A DNA stretch of 64,000 nt. Source: Corynebacterium sp. Marseille-P4321 (GTDB lineage Bacteria; Actinomycetota; Actinomycetes; Mycobacteriales; Mycobacteriaceae). The DNA lies in NCBI RefSeq assembly GCF_903645305.1, contig NZ_CAHJXO010000001.1, forward strand, positions 682,001 to 746,000, in the 5' to 3' direction. The notes under the pieces were generated by a model. It worked only from the letters and a program-made list of their open reading frames with translations. It searched no databases and was not told the DNA's origin. Shown piece by piece: positions 22,695 to 33,300 of this stretch (positions are counted from its first letter, which is position 1; each line of letters starts with the position of its first letter). The translations under genes and the position numbers were made by a program.

Positions 22695-23840
22695 ATGCGG
22701 GTTGAGCTGTATTGCGATGGTGGCTCGCGCGGCAATCCGGGTGTCGCCGGCTCGGGCGCAGTGCTTTACGACGAGCACGGGGACACCCTCGCCGAAGTCG
22801 CCTACGTGGTGGGCAAGAAGGCCTCAAACAACGTCGCCGAGTACCACGGCCTCATTCGGGGCCTCGAGGCCGCCCGCGACTTAGGCGCCACCGAGGTGGA
22901 CGTGCACATGGACTCCAAGCTCGTGGTCGAGCAGATGACGGGGCGCTGGAAGATCAAGCACCCGGACATGCAAAAGCTCGCAGTCGAAGCGCGCAAGCTC
23001 GCCGGCGAGTTCGGAAACGTCACCTACACCTGGGTGCCGCGCGCGAAGAACAAAAAGGCCGACGAACTGTCTAACGTCGCGATGGACGCCGCCGCCCGAG
23101 GGGATGCACCAGGAATCGTGGAAGGCACCGGGGTTGTGAAGGGGGCAGAGGTGGCACCGGCAGGCGTCGATAAGCAAGCCAAGCCCACGAAAGAGACCTC
23201 GCGGAAGGCGCCCTGGGCCGAAGGGCCCCGCACCCGGTTCGTGCTGCTGCGACACGGACAAACCGAGCACTCGAAAGACATGCGGTTTTCCGGGTCCTCC
23301 GATCCGGAGCTCACCGAAACCGGCAAGCAGCAGGCAGCGCGCGCGGCCGAGGCACTGACGCAGTTCGCGGGTATCGACGCTATCGTGGCCTCCCCGCGTC
23401 GGCGCGCGCAGCAAACCGCGCAGGCCGCGACCGATGCGCTCGGCTTCGAAACCTTCGACACGGTGGAGGACTTCCGCGAGATCGACTTCGGCGCATTCGA
23501 AGGGCTCACCCGCGACGAAGCAATTGCCAAGGACCCGGACGCTTTCGACCACTGGCAGAGCTCGCCGAACAACGCCCCGCCGGAGGGCGAATCCATCACC
23601 AGCTTCCACCGACGCGTCACCCGCGCGCGCCTCAAGCTGCAGGAACGCTACGAAGGCAAAACGGTGCTGGTGGTCACGCACATGATGCCGATCAAGTCGG
23701 TGGTGCGCCAGGCGCTCGGCTCTAACGCGGAGAGCCTGCAGCACTTCTTCCTCGACCTTGCCAGCATCACCGTGGTGGAGTTTTACGGCGACTACGGGGT
23801 GGTGCGCTGCTTCAACGACGTGGCGCACCACCGGGTGTAG
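22695..23840 (+). CDS. Bifunctional RNase H / histidine phosphatase, 381 aa
   Basis: Residues 1-~135 are an RNase H type I domain: YCDGGSRGNPG (first catalytic Asp), the Glu in NNVAEYHGL, the Asp in HMDSKLVVEQ and the C-terminal Asp region KKADELSNVAMD. After a linker of ~40 residues, residues ~175-380 are a phosphoglycerate-mutase-like phosphatase: LLRHGQTEHSK, the Arg/His pair (SPRRRAQQTA, VVTHMM) and FREIDFGAFEG. The M. tuberculosis homologue has both RNase H and acid phosphatase (CobC-like) activities. The ATG is 2 bases after the previous stop. Confidence 0.93.
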   Translation: MRVELYCDGGSRGNPGVAGSGAVLYDEHGDTLAEVAYVVGKKASNNVAEYHGLIRGLEAARDLGATEVDVHMDSKLVVEQMTGRWKIKHPDMQKLAVEARKLAGEFGNVTYTWVPRAKNKKADELSNVAMDAAARGDAPGIVEGTGVVKGAEVAPAGVDKQAKPTKETSRKAPWAEGPRTRFVLLRHGQTEHSKDMRFSGSSDPELTETGKQQAARAAEALTQFAGIDAIVASPRRRAQQTAQAATDALGFETFDTVEDFREIDFGAFEGLTRDEAIAKDPDAFDHWQSSPNNAPPEGESITSFHRRVTRARLKLQERYEGKTVLVVTHMMPIKSVVRQALGSNAESLQHFFLDLASITVVEFYGDYGVVRCFNDVAHHRV

Positions 23841-23903
23841 GGCGCGCTGGGGAGTTCTTCCCCAAACCCGGCTACCTACACGCAGCTAGGTCCCTAGTAC
23901 GCG

Positions 23904-23909
23904 TACACT
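23904..23909 (+). promoter_or_regulatory. -10 box TACACT of the RNase P RNA gene
   Basis: TACACT lies 7 bases before the inferred 5' end of rnpB at about 23917. Confidence 0.55.
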
Positions 23910-23916
23910 TATACAC

Positions 23917-24334
<418 letters not shown>

Positions 24335-24357
24335 TAAATTTGGCACGATGGGCATTC

Positions 24358-25761
24358 ATGAAGCTCTACGCCGCGCCCCTGGATTTCAGCGACATCGCCC
24401 GCGAGTTCAGCGTGCCCCGCGGCTTTAACGCCGCCGTGCACCAGGAGGCTGCAGAGCTGGAGGATAGGTTTGCGGGGCAGCGTCGCGACGCCCGGGACAT
24501 CCCGTTTGTCACCATCGATCCGGCGGGTTCCATGGACTTAGACCAGGCGGTGCATATTGAGCGTGGTGACGGTGGCGATGCTGGTAACGGCGGCTACGTG
24601 GTGCGCTACGCCATCGCCGACGTGGCCGCGTTCGTGGAACCGCAAGGCCGGGTGCGCGAGGAGTCGCTCGAGCGTGGCCAAACCATCTATCTGCCGGACG
24701 AGCCTGCGCGCCTGCACCCGGCGGAGCTGTCCGAAGGATCCGCATCGCTGCTTCCCGACGTCGACAGGCCCGCCGTTTTGTGGACGTTCCACCTGGACTC
24801 CGCGGCCGAGGCCCGAGACGCACACGTTGAGCGTGCGCTGGTGCACTCGGTGGCACGCCTGGACTACGACGGGGTGCAGGAGGACTTCGAAGCAGGGCGT
24901 CCGCACCCCTCGATCGAGCTGCTGCCAGAGGTAGGCAAGCTGCGGCAGCGATCGTCGTTAAGACGCAAAGCCATCAACCTACGCCTGCCGTCCGTGCGTG
25001 TGGTGGGCGATGAGGCCGGGCACTTCGAGCTGATGATCGAGCCGCGGCACCCGGCGATGGACTACAACTCCGAAATTTCGCTGCTCACAGGCATGGTTGC
25101 GGGCCGAATGATGGTTGACGCGGGTGTGGGGTTCCTGCGCACGCTTGGGCCTGCCGACGAAGCCGCAGAGGCCGAGTTCCGCCGCGAGGCACGCAACCTC
25201 GGCTTCGAGGTGACAGGCGAAATCGGAGAATTCCTCGCAGGCGTGGACGCGGACACCCCGCGCGGTATGGCAGTGATGCGAGAAGCGCAGAAGCTGTTGC
25301 GAGGCTCCGGTTACGTCGACCTGGAAGAAAAGCATCCAGAGGTGCACGCGGGCATCGGCGGGTATTACTCGCACGTCACCGCGCCACTGCGCCGACTCAT
25401 CGACCGCTACGCCACCGAGGTGTGCCTTTCCATCTGCTCCGGCGACCCGGTCCCGGAGTGGGTGCGCGCGGAAGCGCCGCGCGTGATCAAGACGATGGGC
25501 AGGTCATCCCAGCTGGCGAGCTCCGTGGAGAAGGCCTGCCTGCACCTCACCGAGGCCACCGTGCTGGAGCCGTGGGTGGGGCACAACTTCGACGGCGTGA
25601 CACTGAAAACGAACGAGGAGCGCGCCCGCATCTTCGTGGTGGACCCTCCGGTGCTCGCTCAGTCGCTGGGCACGCCAGAGGAAGGCCACGAAACGAAGTT
25701 CTCCCTCATTAAGGCCAATCCCGGTGCGCGCGAGGTGGGGTTCGCGTGGCCAGCTGACTAA
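24358..25761 (+). CDS. RNB-domain exoribonuclease (RNase II family), 467 aa
   Basis: A cytoplasmic 3'-5' exoribonuclease domain with the metal-binding pattern FVTIDPAGSMDLDQA, the Pro/Glu-rich INL-type middle and the C-terminal YSHVTAPLRRLIDRYA motif. It lacks the N-terminal cold-shock domains and the C-terminal S1 domain of classical RNase II/R, as is usual for the actinobacterial short form. The ATG at 24358 is directly downstream of rnpB; TAAATT at 24335 could drive it with a ~10-base leader. An out-of-frame ATG at 24348 lies between. Its stop overlaps the convergent gene by 4 bases. Confidence 0.92.
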   Translation: MKLYAAPLDFSDIAREFSVPRGFNAAVHQEAAELEDRFAGQRRDARDIPFVTIDPAGSMDLDQAVHIERGDGGDAGNGGYVVRYAIADVAAFVEPQGRVREESLERGQTIYLPDEPARLHPAELSEGSASLLPDVDRPAVLWTFHLDSAAEARDAHVERALVHSVARLDYDGVQEDFEAGRPHPSIELLPEVGKLRQRSSLRRKAINLRLPSVRVVGDEAGHFELMIEPRHPAMDYNSEISLLTGMVAGRMMVDAGVGFLRTLGPADEAAEAEFRREARNLGFEVTGEIGEFLAGVDADTPRGMAVMREAQKLLRGSGYVDLEEKHPEVHAGIGGYYSHVTAPLRRLIDRYATEVCLSICSGDPVPEWVRAEAPRVIKTMGRSSQLASSVEKACLHLTEATVLEPWVGHNFDGVTLKTNEERARIFVVDPPVLAQSLGTPEEGHETKFSLIKANPGAREVGFAWPAD

Positions 25762-26963
25762 GGGGCTGCCTCGTCTACTCGGGCCACCTCACCGGGCAGT
25801 ACTTCGACCACTTCGAACTCCGCAGCCATGCGTTCAGCGAAGTCGTCCGCGGCGTCTAGGGGGACGAAGGCGATCACTGCGTCGGAGGTGCCCGTTGCAG
25901 CAGGGCGCGCTGCCTGCGCACCTCGCTCACGCGCCAGGGCCACCAGCGCGTCCGGGGTTTCGAGGTCGTGCTGCTCCGACGGCGAATTCAAAAGCGTGAA
26001 CAGTTCGTTGCCGCGCCTGGAACGCAGCGCCTTCGCGGCAGCGAGCGAGCGCAGCGTTTCCGTTTCGCAGAACTGCACCCAGCTGCGCGCCACGTCCGCC
26101 TCAGGTGCGGTCTCATCGCCTGCTTCGGAGCGGGCGTTGACCCACTGCACCACGCGCTCGACGTTCTCGGGCAGCTGGCGCAGGGACGTGACGCCGAAAT
26201 TCGCTGCCGCCGCGTCGATGAAGTCGCGCCGCGCTGCGATCGCTTCCTTTTGACGGTCGTGCGGCCTGCCCAGCTCGGTCGCCAGGGAGAACACCCGCAC
26301 CCCGTGACGCGATGGGGACGGGGCTTGGGTGAGCGAGCCGTCAGCGTAATCCACCACGGAAATCTGCTCGCCACCACGCAATGCCACCGTGTGCCGGGCG
26401 CGCAGTAGTGCGAGAGAGGAGTACGTGGCCACGGCGTGGGAACACACCTCGGCCAGGCGGGTGCGAAACGGCGCCGTGTCTACCTCGTCGCTGCCACCAG
26501 CGAGTGCGAGCGCGATCGCGCAGTCGCAGGCGTAGAGCGCCCCGAGGCCCGCGCCGAGTGGGACGTCGCCAGCGATCGTGATATCCAGGCCTGCGGTGTC
26601 GCGCGAGAGCAATTGGCGTTGGATGAGGGTTTGCACCAGGCCTGCCCAGCGACGCGCCAGCGGGTCCTGCGGGGTGCTGTCCGAAAGCTCAGCCAACGTC
26701 GTCTGCGCTTCGAAGGTATCGCCGAGCGAACTGGTCGCCGCGATGGAAATCACATCGTCGTCGCGTTCGCTGAAGGCCGCTGCCGCGCGCAGGCTAGCTG
26801 TGCCTGCGAGCGTGACACCGCCGAAGTGATCGACGTTTTCTCCGATGAGCACCCAAGTCCCCGGGGCAGAGGCCACGCGCTTCGGGTCGGCGCCGGTGCG
26901 TGCCCGGTGTGCTTCGCGGGCGCGCTCAACGGGCGCGGTGTCAGGTGCGACGTAACGTGCCAT
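25758..26963 (-). CDS. Galactokinase homologue (GHMP kinase fold), probably degenerate, 401 aa
   Basis: The N-terminal APGTWVLIGENVDHFGG is recognisably the galactokinase signature (normally GRVNLIGEHTDY) and GDVPLGAGLGALYA is the GHMP ATP loop. However, the Ser-Ser-Ser of that loop is Gly-Ala-Leu here. The MDQ motif that carries the catalytic Asp is not present where expected (TYSSLALLRARHTVALRGG). The C-terminal GxSDA(V)-like motif GTSDAVIAF is retained. So the fold is clear but kinase activity is doubtful. No galE or galT lies nearby. The ATG at 26963 follows a GAAG-rich Shine-Dalgarno region. Confidence 0.8.
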   Translation of the reverse strand: MARYVAPDTAPVERAREAHRARTGADPKRVASAPGTWVLIGENVDHFGGVTLAGTASLRAAAAFSERDDDVISIAATSSLGDTFEAQTTLAELSDSTPQDPLARRWAGLVQTLIQRQLLSRDTAGLDITIAGDVPLGAGLGALYACDCAIALALAGGSDEVDTAPFRTRLAEVCSHAVATYSSLALLRARHTVALRGGEQISVVDYADGSLTQAPSPSRHGVRVFSLATELGRPHDRQKEAIAARRDFIDAAAANFGVTSLRQLPENVERVVQWVNARSEAGDETAPEADVARSWVQFCETETLRSLAAAKALRSRRGNELFTLLNSPSEQHDLETPDALVALARERGAQAARPAATGTSDAVIAFVPLDAADDFAERMAAEFEVVEVLPGEVARVDEAAP

Positions 26964-27055
26964 GGATCTTCGCCCTTCTTCTTCAGCCGGTAATTCCAAA
27001 CCGGGGGTTGGCCCGTGCGGGGCCGTGACGCGCCCCACCCTACCAACCGCGTCGG

Positions 27056-27061
27056 TAGGGT
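27056..27061 (+). promoter_or_regulatory. -10 box TAGGGT of the small acidic protein gene
   Basis: TAGGGT lies ~38 bases before the GTG at 27099. The mRNA has a normal leader with AAAGGA as Shine-Dalgarno. Confidence 0.5.
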
Positions 27062-27098
27062 TGGACAAAGAAAAATTTCCCGCAGAAAGGACAACACC

Positions 27099-27305
27099 GT
27101 GGCCGACGAGAAGTTCTACTACAACCCCTCCAACGGCGAAGTCACCCAGGGCAAGGAGGCCGCCTGGGATAACCGTATGGGCCCCTACGACACCCGCGAG
27201 GAGGCCGAGCAGGCCCTACAAATCGCGGCGCAGCGCACCAAGCGCGCCGACGCCGCGGATGAGGCAGACGACAACTGGGGCGAGCCCGCTGACTGGGAGA
27301 AGTAA
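27099..27305 (+). CDS. Small acidic SPOR-like protein, 68 aa
   Basis: A short cytoplasmic protein with the pattern YYNPSNGEVTQGKEAAWDNRMGPYDTREEAEQAL. The MGPYDTREEAEQAL part looks like half of a SPOR-type fold; the tail is Asp/Glu/Trp-rich. Similar ~65-residue proteins are common in corynebacteria and of unknown role. The GTG start follows AAAGGA. It converges on the CYTH-CHAD gene with 23 bases between stops. Confidence 0.8.
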   Translation: MADEKFYYNPSNGEVTQGKEAAWDNRMGPYDTREEAEQALQIAAQRTKRADAADEADDNWGEPADWEK

Positions 27306-27328
27306 CTCTCAGCTCACCCCGGCTGGAT

Positions 27329-28951
27329 CTACGGCTTGACCTTCTTGAAGGCCTTCTTCACCTCGCGGATCGTCTCGTCGTAGCCGTCGAGGGCACGCTG
27401 CCCGCGGTCCAGCTCGCGCTGGTAGAGCATGCCGTAGGAGAACGTGTCCTCGCCGCGCTCGCGCGCCTCCGCTGCGAGACGCTCGATGCGGTCGCGTGAG
27501 GTCACCGCGTCCTGGAAGTCGCCGAGCTGCGACTGTAGCGCCTTGCACGCCTTGGCAAGCCGACCCGACTTCAGACCTGCGCCCTGTGCCGCGACAGCAG
27601 AGTAGCGCAGTTTCTTCGCGGCTTTGCGCACGTCGTGGACGTAGTTTTCCCGCTCGTGTAGCGGCAGGTCGGTGTCGTTGTAGTGCTCGTCGACCTTGTC
27701 GTGGCGCTTCTTCAGTTTTTTGTAGCCGCGCTTCAGGTGGTCGTAGAGCACGTCCTTCGATTCGGGCTTCTCGTCCTCGTCACCTTCGTCTTCGTCGCCA
27801 ACCTCATCATTATCTCCGTCGCCGGCGACGGGTGGGTCGGCCAAAAGCGCGTCGATATCGTCGAGAAGCTGCATGAAGCGCTCCGAATCGAGCATCTCCA
27901 CAATCCGCGCGTGGGCGTCGTTGTACTCCCGGCGCATGTCGCCGGCGATATGGCCCTGTGCGGTGGCATCGATGAGCCCGGACTCGTCCATCTCGAGCAG
28001 GTCGGTGAAGCGCTCCTCCACCACCTCAGCGTCGCGCGCCTCGCCGAGCACCGCGGCGGTGTACTTCAGCTCCGCCTGGAGGTGCTCGAGCTGCTCGCCT
28101 TCCAAAATGCCCTCGAACGTCTCCAGCAGCGAGCGCATCTCGCGCGTGGCCACACGCAACTGGTGCACGGAATCGAACTCGTCGTCGCGCACCCTGGGCT
28201 CCCACGCCACCATTGCGTCGCGCTGAGTGCGCAACGCCTTGACGACGGCTGCCGCTGGCGAATCCTCATCCTTTTTTGCCGCCGCACGCTCCGCCTCCAA
28301 GTGCGGGGGCAGGGGAGCATTGCGCACCGAGTCGCCCAACGCGGTGGACAACTTAGACGGCGAGGAGGATTTGCGGGCACCCGCCGAGATCAAAAAGCTC
28401 GTGGCCTGGTTGATCAGGCGGTCGCCTTCCTCAGTGCCCGCGTACGCGTCGCCAAGCTCAAGCTCCCACTCGCGCCAACTCGTGCGCTGGCCGCCGGGAA
28501 GCAACGACCAGGCGGTGACGTGGTCGTCGCAGAATTCGGCGACCGGGGTGTCCTGCGCGTCGCCGAGCGTGATCTCCACGCGACGGTTGTCCACCTGCGC
28601 AATCGGCACCAGCGGCTCGTTGCGCACGATCGCGCGCACAGCAGCGATAAGCGTTTCGGGCACCACCGTCGGGTCCTCGAGCGGGACGCGCATTTCGCGA
28701 CGGCCGTTCTCCAGCGGAATCTTCATGTGCCAGCCCTCGTCGTTACCGCCTGTGCGGCGACGCAGCGTGATCTTTGAGCGGGTGAGCCGCAGATCTGCGG
28801 TGTCGTAGTAAATCGCCGACAACTTCTGCTTCTCGGTGGACACGATGCGCTCCACGATCGGCAGCTGCTTGAGGTCCGGAATGCCGGTGCCCTCGTCGAC
28901 GGCCAGCTTGACTTCAACTTCCAGGAAATTCTCGGGCTTGGAATCAGCCAT
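27329..28951 (-). CDS. CYTH and CHAD domain protein, 540 aa
   Basis: Residues ~5-215 form a CYTH domain starting with the ExExK motif EVEVK and rich in alternating basic and acidic beta strands that bind triphosphates. Residues ~245-540 form a CHAD domain with conserved His/Lys/Arg helices (VHQLRVATREMRSLLETF, VHDVRKAAKKLRYSA). CHAD domains bind inorganic polyphosphate, so the protein probably hydrolyses or senses polyphosphate or triphosphate. An acidic insert (GDGDNDEVGDEDEGDEDE) splits the CHAD domain. The ATG follows GAGGAGG, with TAGACT about 40 bases upstream as likely -10 box. Confidence 0.92.
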   Translation of the reverse strand: MADSKPENFLEVEVKLAVDEGTGIPDLKQLPIVERIVSTEKQKLSAIYYDTADLRLTRSKITLRRRTGGNDEGWHMKIPLENGRREMRVPLEDPTVVPETLIAAVRAIVRNEPLVPIAQVDNRRVEITLGDAQDTPVAEFCDDHVTAWSLLPGGQRTSWREWELELGDAYAGTEEGDRLINQATSFLISAGARKSSSPSKLSTALGDSVRNAPLPPHLEAERAAAKKDEDSPAAAVVKALRTQRDAMVAWEPRVRDDEFDSVHQLRVATREMRSLLETFEGILEGEQLEHLQAELKYTAAVLGEARDAEVVEERFTDLLEMDESGLIDATAQGHIAGDMRREYNDAHARIVEMLDSERFMQLLDDIDALLADPPVAGDGDNDEVGDEDEGDEDEKPESKDVLYDHLKRGYKKLKKRHDKVDEHYNDTDLPLHERENYVHDVRKAAKKLRYSAVAAQGAGLKSGRLAKACKALQSQLGDFQDAVTSRDRIERLAAEARERGEDTFSYGMLYQRELDRGQRALDGYDETIREVKKAFKKVKP

Positions 28952-29034
28952 GGTGAACGTTCCTCCTCTAATTCATCACTACCGGCGAGTCTACCGTGAC
29001 CAGCAGCACGCCTTTTTGGCGTCGCGGCGCCCGC

Positions 29035-29040
29035 TAGAGT
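29035..29040 (+). promoter_or_regulatory. -10 box TAGAGT for leaderless glnA2
   Basis: TAGAGT, 7 bases, ATG at 29048. An upstream in-frame GTG at 29039 lies inside the box and is therefore unlikely to be the start. Confidence 0.6.
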
Positions 29041-29047
29041 GAGGTGC

Positions 29048-30394
29048 ATGATCTCGCATTCCGACGCTCAAACGGACAACGTGCTGCGATTGGTGGAGCA
29101 GCAGGACATCGCTTTCATCCGGCTGTGGTTCACCGACATCTTCGGTTCGCTGAAAACGGTCATGATGTCGCCGGCGGAACTGGAGAGCGCATTCGAGGAA
29201 GGCGTCGGGTTCGACGGTTCTTCGATCGAGGGCTTCTCTCGCGTCTCCGAATCCGACACGCTCTTGCGCCCAGATCCGTCGACGTATCAGCCCCTGCCGT
29301 TCGATGAGAACTCCGGGATTCAGACCGCGCGGATGTTCTGCGACATCACCATGCCGGACGGCGATCCCCTCTACGCCGACCCGCGCGAGGTGCTGCGCCG
29401 CCAGCTCAGCGTGGCGCGCGACATGGGGTTCGAGTTCGTGGCGAGTCCGGAGATCGAGTTCTATGTGGTCAAACCTGGCGGCGAGGGCGAGCTACCTGTG
29501 CCCGCGGATAAGGGCGGCTACTTCGACCAGGCGAAGCGCAACGAGGCGCCGAAGCTGCGACGCCATGCGGTGAGCGCACTGGAGTACATGGGTATTGTCA
29601 CTGAGTTCTCCCACCACGAGGGCTCACCGGGGCAGCAAGAGATCGACCTGCGCCACACTGACGCGCTGACGATGGCGGACAACATTGTCACCTTCCGCTA
29701 CGTAGTGAAAACCATCGCGGAAATGAACGGCGTGCACGCCACATTCATGCCGAAGCCGTTCCCGGACCTGGACGGTTCGGCGATGCACACCCACTTCTCC
29801 CTGTTCGAAGGCGACACGAACGCGTTCCACGACCCGGACGACGAGATCAGTTTGTCCAAGACCGGCCGCCAGTTCGTCGCGGGCATCATCGAGCACGCAG
29901 GCGAGATCTCCGCGGTGACCAACCAGTGGGTGAACTCCTACAAACGCCTCCAGTTTGGTTCCGAAGCGCCAACCGCAGCCACCTGGGGCATCTCAAACCG
30001 CTCGGCGATGGTGCGCGTGCCCACCTACCGCCTGCACAAGGCGGAGTCGCGCCGGGTGGAGGTGCGCTCCCTGGATTCGGCGTGCAACCCCTATTTCGCG
30101 TTTGCGGCGGTGCTCGCCGCGGGGCTGAAGGGCATCGAGGGCGGATACGAGCTGGACGAGCCTGCGCGCGACGACGTGTTTGCGCTCACCCGCCGGGAAC
30201 GCCGCGCTATGGGGTACCGCGATCTGCCGGGCTCGCTCGATCAGGCGTTGCGCCACCTGGAGCGCTCCGAATTCATGGCGGAGGTGCTCGGCGAGCAAGT
30301 CTTCGAGTTCTTCCTGCGGCGCAAGTGGGACGAATGGCACGAATACACCTCCCAGATCACCCCCTGGGAAGTAGAAAACGGTTTGGACCTGTAG
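29048..30394 (+). CDS. glnA2: Glutamine synthetase type I, GlnA2-like, 448 aa
   Basis: It makes glutamine from glutamate, ammonia and ATP, or a related gamma-glutamyl product. Active-site blocks are present: GVGFDGSSIEGFSR, SPEIEFYVV, HHEGSPGQQEID, FMPKPFPDLDGSAMHTHFS and SNRSAMVRVPTYR. The region that carries the adenylylated Tyr in GlnA reads ELDEPARDDVFAL here and has no Tyr, so it should not be a GlnE target. It is shorter than GlnA (448 versus 478 aa), as for GSI-alpha-like enzymes. glnE follows 3 bases after its stop, so the two are co-transcribed. Confidence 0.95.
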   Translation: MISHSDAQTDNVLRLVEQQDIAFIRLWFTDIFGSLKTVMMSPAELESAFEEGVGFDGSSIEGFSRVSESDTLLRPDPSTYQPLPFDENSGIQTARMFCDITMPDGDPLYADPREVLRRQLSVARDMGFEFVASPEIEFYVVKPGGEGELPVPADKGGYFDQAKRNEAPKLRRHAVSALEYMGIVTEFSHHEGSPGQQEIDLRHTDALTMADNIVTFRYVVKTIAEMNGVHATFMPKPFPDLDGSAMHTHFSLFEGDTNAFHDPDDEISLSKTGRQFVAGIIEHAGEISAVTNQWVNSYKRLQFGSEAPTAATWGISNRSAMVRVPTYRLHKAESRRVEVRSLDSACNPYFAFAAVLAAGLKGIEGGYELDEPARDDVFALTRRERRAMGYRDLPGSLDQALRHLERSEFMAEVLGEQVFEFFLRRKWDEWHEYTSQITPWEVENGLDL

Positions 30395-30397
30395 ACG

Positions 30398-33300
30398 ATG
30401 AAGCCCGCGAAACTCGGCCTGACCTCCCCTCGCGCCGCAGAAGACCTCGAGCAACTTGGGTTTGATGACAACGCGCTGCTGTACACCCTCGCCGGCGCCG
30501 GGGATCCGGACCTCGCACTGAACAATGTGCACCGTCTTGCCGGCGCCCTGGAGAGCGAGTGGGAAGAGCTGCGCGAAGAATTGCTGGCAACCCCGGTGTT
30601 TCGCACCCGCCTCTTCGCGCTACTGGGCGGCTCGACAGCGCTCTCGGACCACCTGGTGGCCAACCCGAAGAACTGGCGGCTGCTTACCCAGGAGGTGCCA
30701 GCGCCGGGGGAGATGTACGCCGAGATGCTCTCCTGCGTCGGGGCAGTACCGGCGTTCGATGGGGCTGCGCCCGCGTCATGCGATGGCCCCGGGTTGTATA
30801 GGGCGGGGCAGGAGTGCGCGGACGCTACCGTCGCAAAGCATAAGCTCCGCTCCACGCACCGTGATGTGATGATGCGCATCGCTGCTGCTGACCTCGCCGG
30901 TACATTCGCCGCGGTCAAAGGACACGGCGAGGGTGAGGCGATGGGCTATGCCTACACCACCGAGCGGCTCACCGCGCTGGCGGATGCGGCGCTTACCGCG
31001 GCGCTCGCGGTGGCGGTGCGCGAGGTCTACGGCGACGACGAAGTGGACGCGAAGCTCGCCGTGATCGCCATGGGCAAATGCGGCGCGGGCGAGCTGAACT
31101 ACATCTCTGACGTGGACGTCATCTTCGTGTCTGAGCCCGTGACCCCGAAAATCACACGCACGGCGAGCGAGATGATGCGCATCGGCTCCGCCTGCTTCTT
31201 CGACGTGGACGCCAACCTGCGCCCCGAAGGCAGCTCAGGTGCGCTCACCCGCACGCTGGATTCGCACGTGAGGTACTACAAGCGCTGGGCTGAGACGTGG
31301 GAGTTCCAGGCGTTGCTCAAAGCGCGGCCGATGACGGGCGATATGGAGCTTGGCCAGGCGTACTCCGAAAAGCTCGCGCCGTTAGTGTGGGAGGCCTCCC
31401 AGCGCGATTCCTTCGTGGAGGACGTGCAGGCCATGCGCCGGCGGGTGCTAGAGAACGTGCCCGCAGATATGCGCCACCGCGAGTTGAAGCTCGGCCCCGG
31501 GGGCCTTCGCGACGTGGAGTTCGCCGTCCAGCTGCTCCAGCTCGTGCACGGGCGTATCGACGACTCGCTGCGGCAGCGAAACACCCTCGAGGCGCTGCAG
31601 GCGTTGGCCTCCGCTGGGTATGTGGGCCGCGAGGACACCCGGGCACTCACCGACGCCTATGAGTTCCTGCGCCTGCTCGAGCACCGCCTGCAACTGCAAC
31701 GCTTCAAGCGCACCCACCAATTGCCGGAGCCTGACGACGAGAAGCGCAACCGCTGGCTCGCCCGCACCGCAGGTTTCACCGCCGATTCTCGCGGCACCGC
31801 CGCAGACGGCATGCAGCGCCAGCTCAAGGGCGTGCGCAACGAAGTGTCTAACCTGCACGAGCGCCTTTTCTACCGCCCACTGCTCGCCTCCGTGGCGGAC
31901 ATGTCGGTTGGTGAGGCGTCGCTGTCGGCGGATGCGATCAAGGCGCAGCTAGCCGCACTTGGCTACCGCCACCCGGCGCGCGCCTACGACCACCTCTCGG
32001 CGTTGGTGAAGGGCACTTCGCGCAAGGCGAAGCTGCAGGCCATCCTGCTTCCCAGTCTCATGCATTGGCTCGCCGATACCGCGGACCCGGGCCAGGGGCT
32101 GCTGAACTACCGCAAGCTGTCCGAAGCGGCGGTGGATCGCAGCTGGTTCCTGCGCATGCTTCGCGACGAAGGCATTGCCTCCCAGCGCCTCATGCACATC
32201 CTCGGTACCTCGCCGTACGCGTCTGACCTGATCATCTCTGCGCCCGAGGCGGTGAAGCTGCTTGGCGACGGTTCCAACGGCCCGCGCTTGGTGGAGCCGA
32301 AACCGGACCAGGTGTACAAGGCGATCGTCGCCTCTGCGAAGCGCCACCAGGAGAACCCAGACAAGGCTGTGTCGGTGGCGCGTTCGCTGCGTCGCGCGGA
32401 GCTCGCCCGCATCGCTTCGGCGGACCTGCTGGGGCTCATGGAGCCGCGCCAGGTTTGTCTCGAGCTGACCTACGTGTGGGAGGCGGTGCTTGAGGCTGCG
32501 TTGAATGCCGAGATCCAGGCCGATCTCGCTGCTAGTGGGGCTAAGGAGGCACCGGCGCGCATCGCTGTCATCGGTATGGGCCGCCTGGGCGGTGCGGAGC
32601 TGGGGTACGGCTCAGACGCCGATGTGATGGTGGTGGCCCAACCCACCGCGGATGATGATGGCGGCAAAGAAGATGAGGCCCTTGCCTGGGCGGGCAAAAT
32701 CGTCGACCAGATGCGGGGCCGCCTGTCCAAACCTTCCAGCGACCCGCCGTTGGAGGTGGACCTGGGCCTGCGCCCGGAGGGGCGCAGCGGCGCAGTGGTG
32801 CGCACCGTTTCCTCCTACGAGCGCTACTACCGCGAATGGGGCGAGGTGTGGGAGCGCCAGGCGCTACTTCGCGCAACCACGATCGCGGGCGACCGCGAGG
32901 TCGGTGCGCAGTTCATCGAGGCTATCGACGGCTTCCGCTACCCGGACGGCGGCGCGAAACCATCCGATATCCGGGAAGTGCGCCGCATCAAAGCCCGCGT
33001 GGACGACGAGCGCTTGCCCCGCAACGCGGATCGCGCGACTCACACGAAGCTCGGCCGCGGCGCACTCGCCGATGTGGAGTGGACAGTGCAGCTCCTCCAA
33101 ATGCTGCACGCCCACTCGCACCCCGAGTTGCGGACCCCTTCCACGCTGGATGCACTGGACTACCTCGCCGAACTCAGCGACGTAGAGGTCCTGCGCGCTG
33201 AGGACGCCCGTACGCTGCGCACCGCCTGGCTCACCGCCACCCGCGCTCGCAACGCGATTGTGTTGGTGACGGGTAAGCGTACCGACCAACTGCCCGCGCC

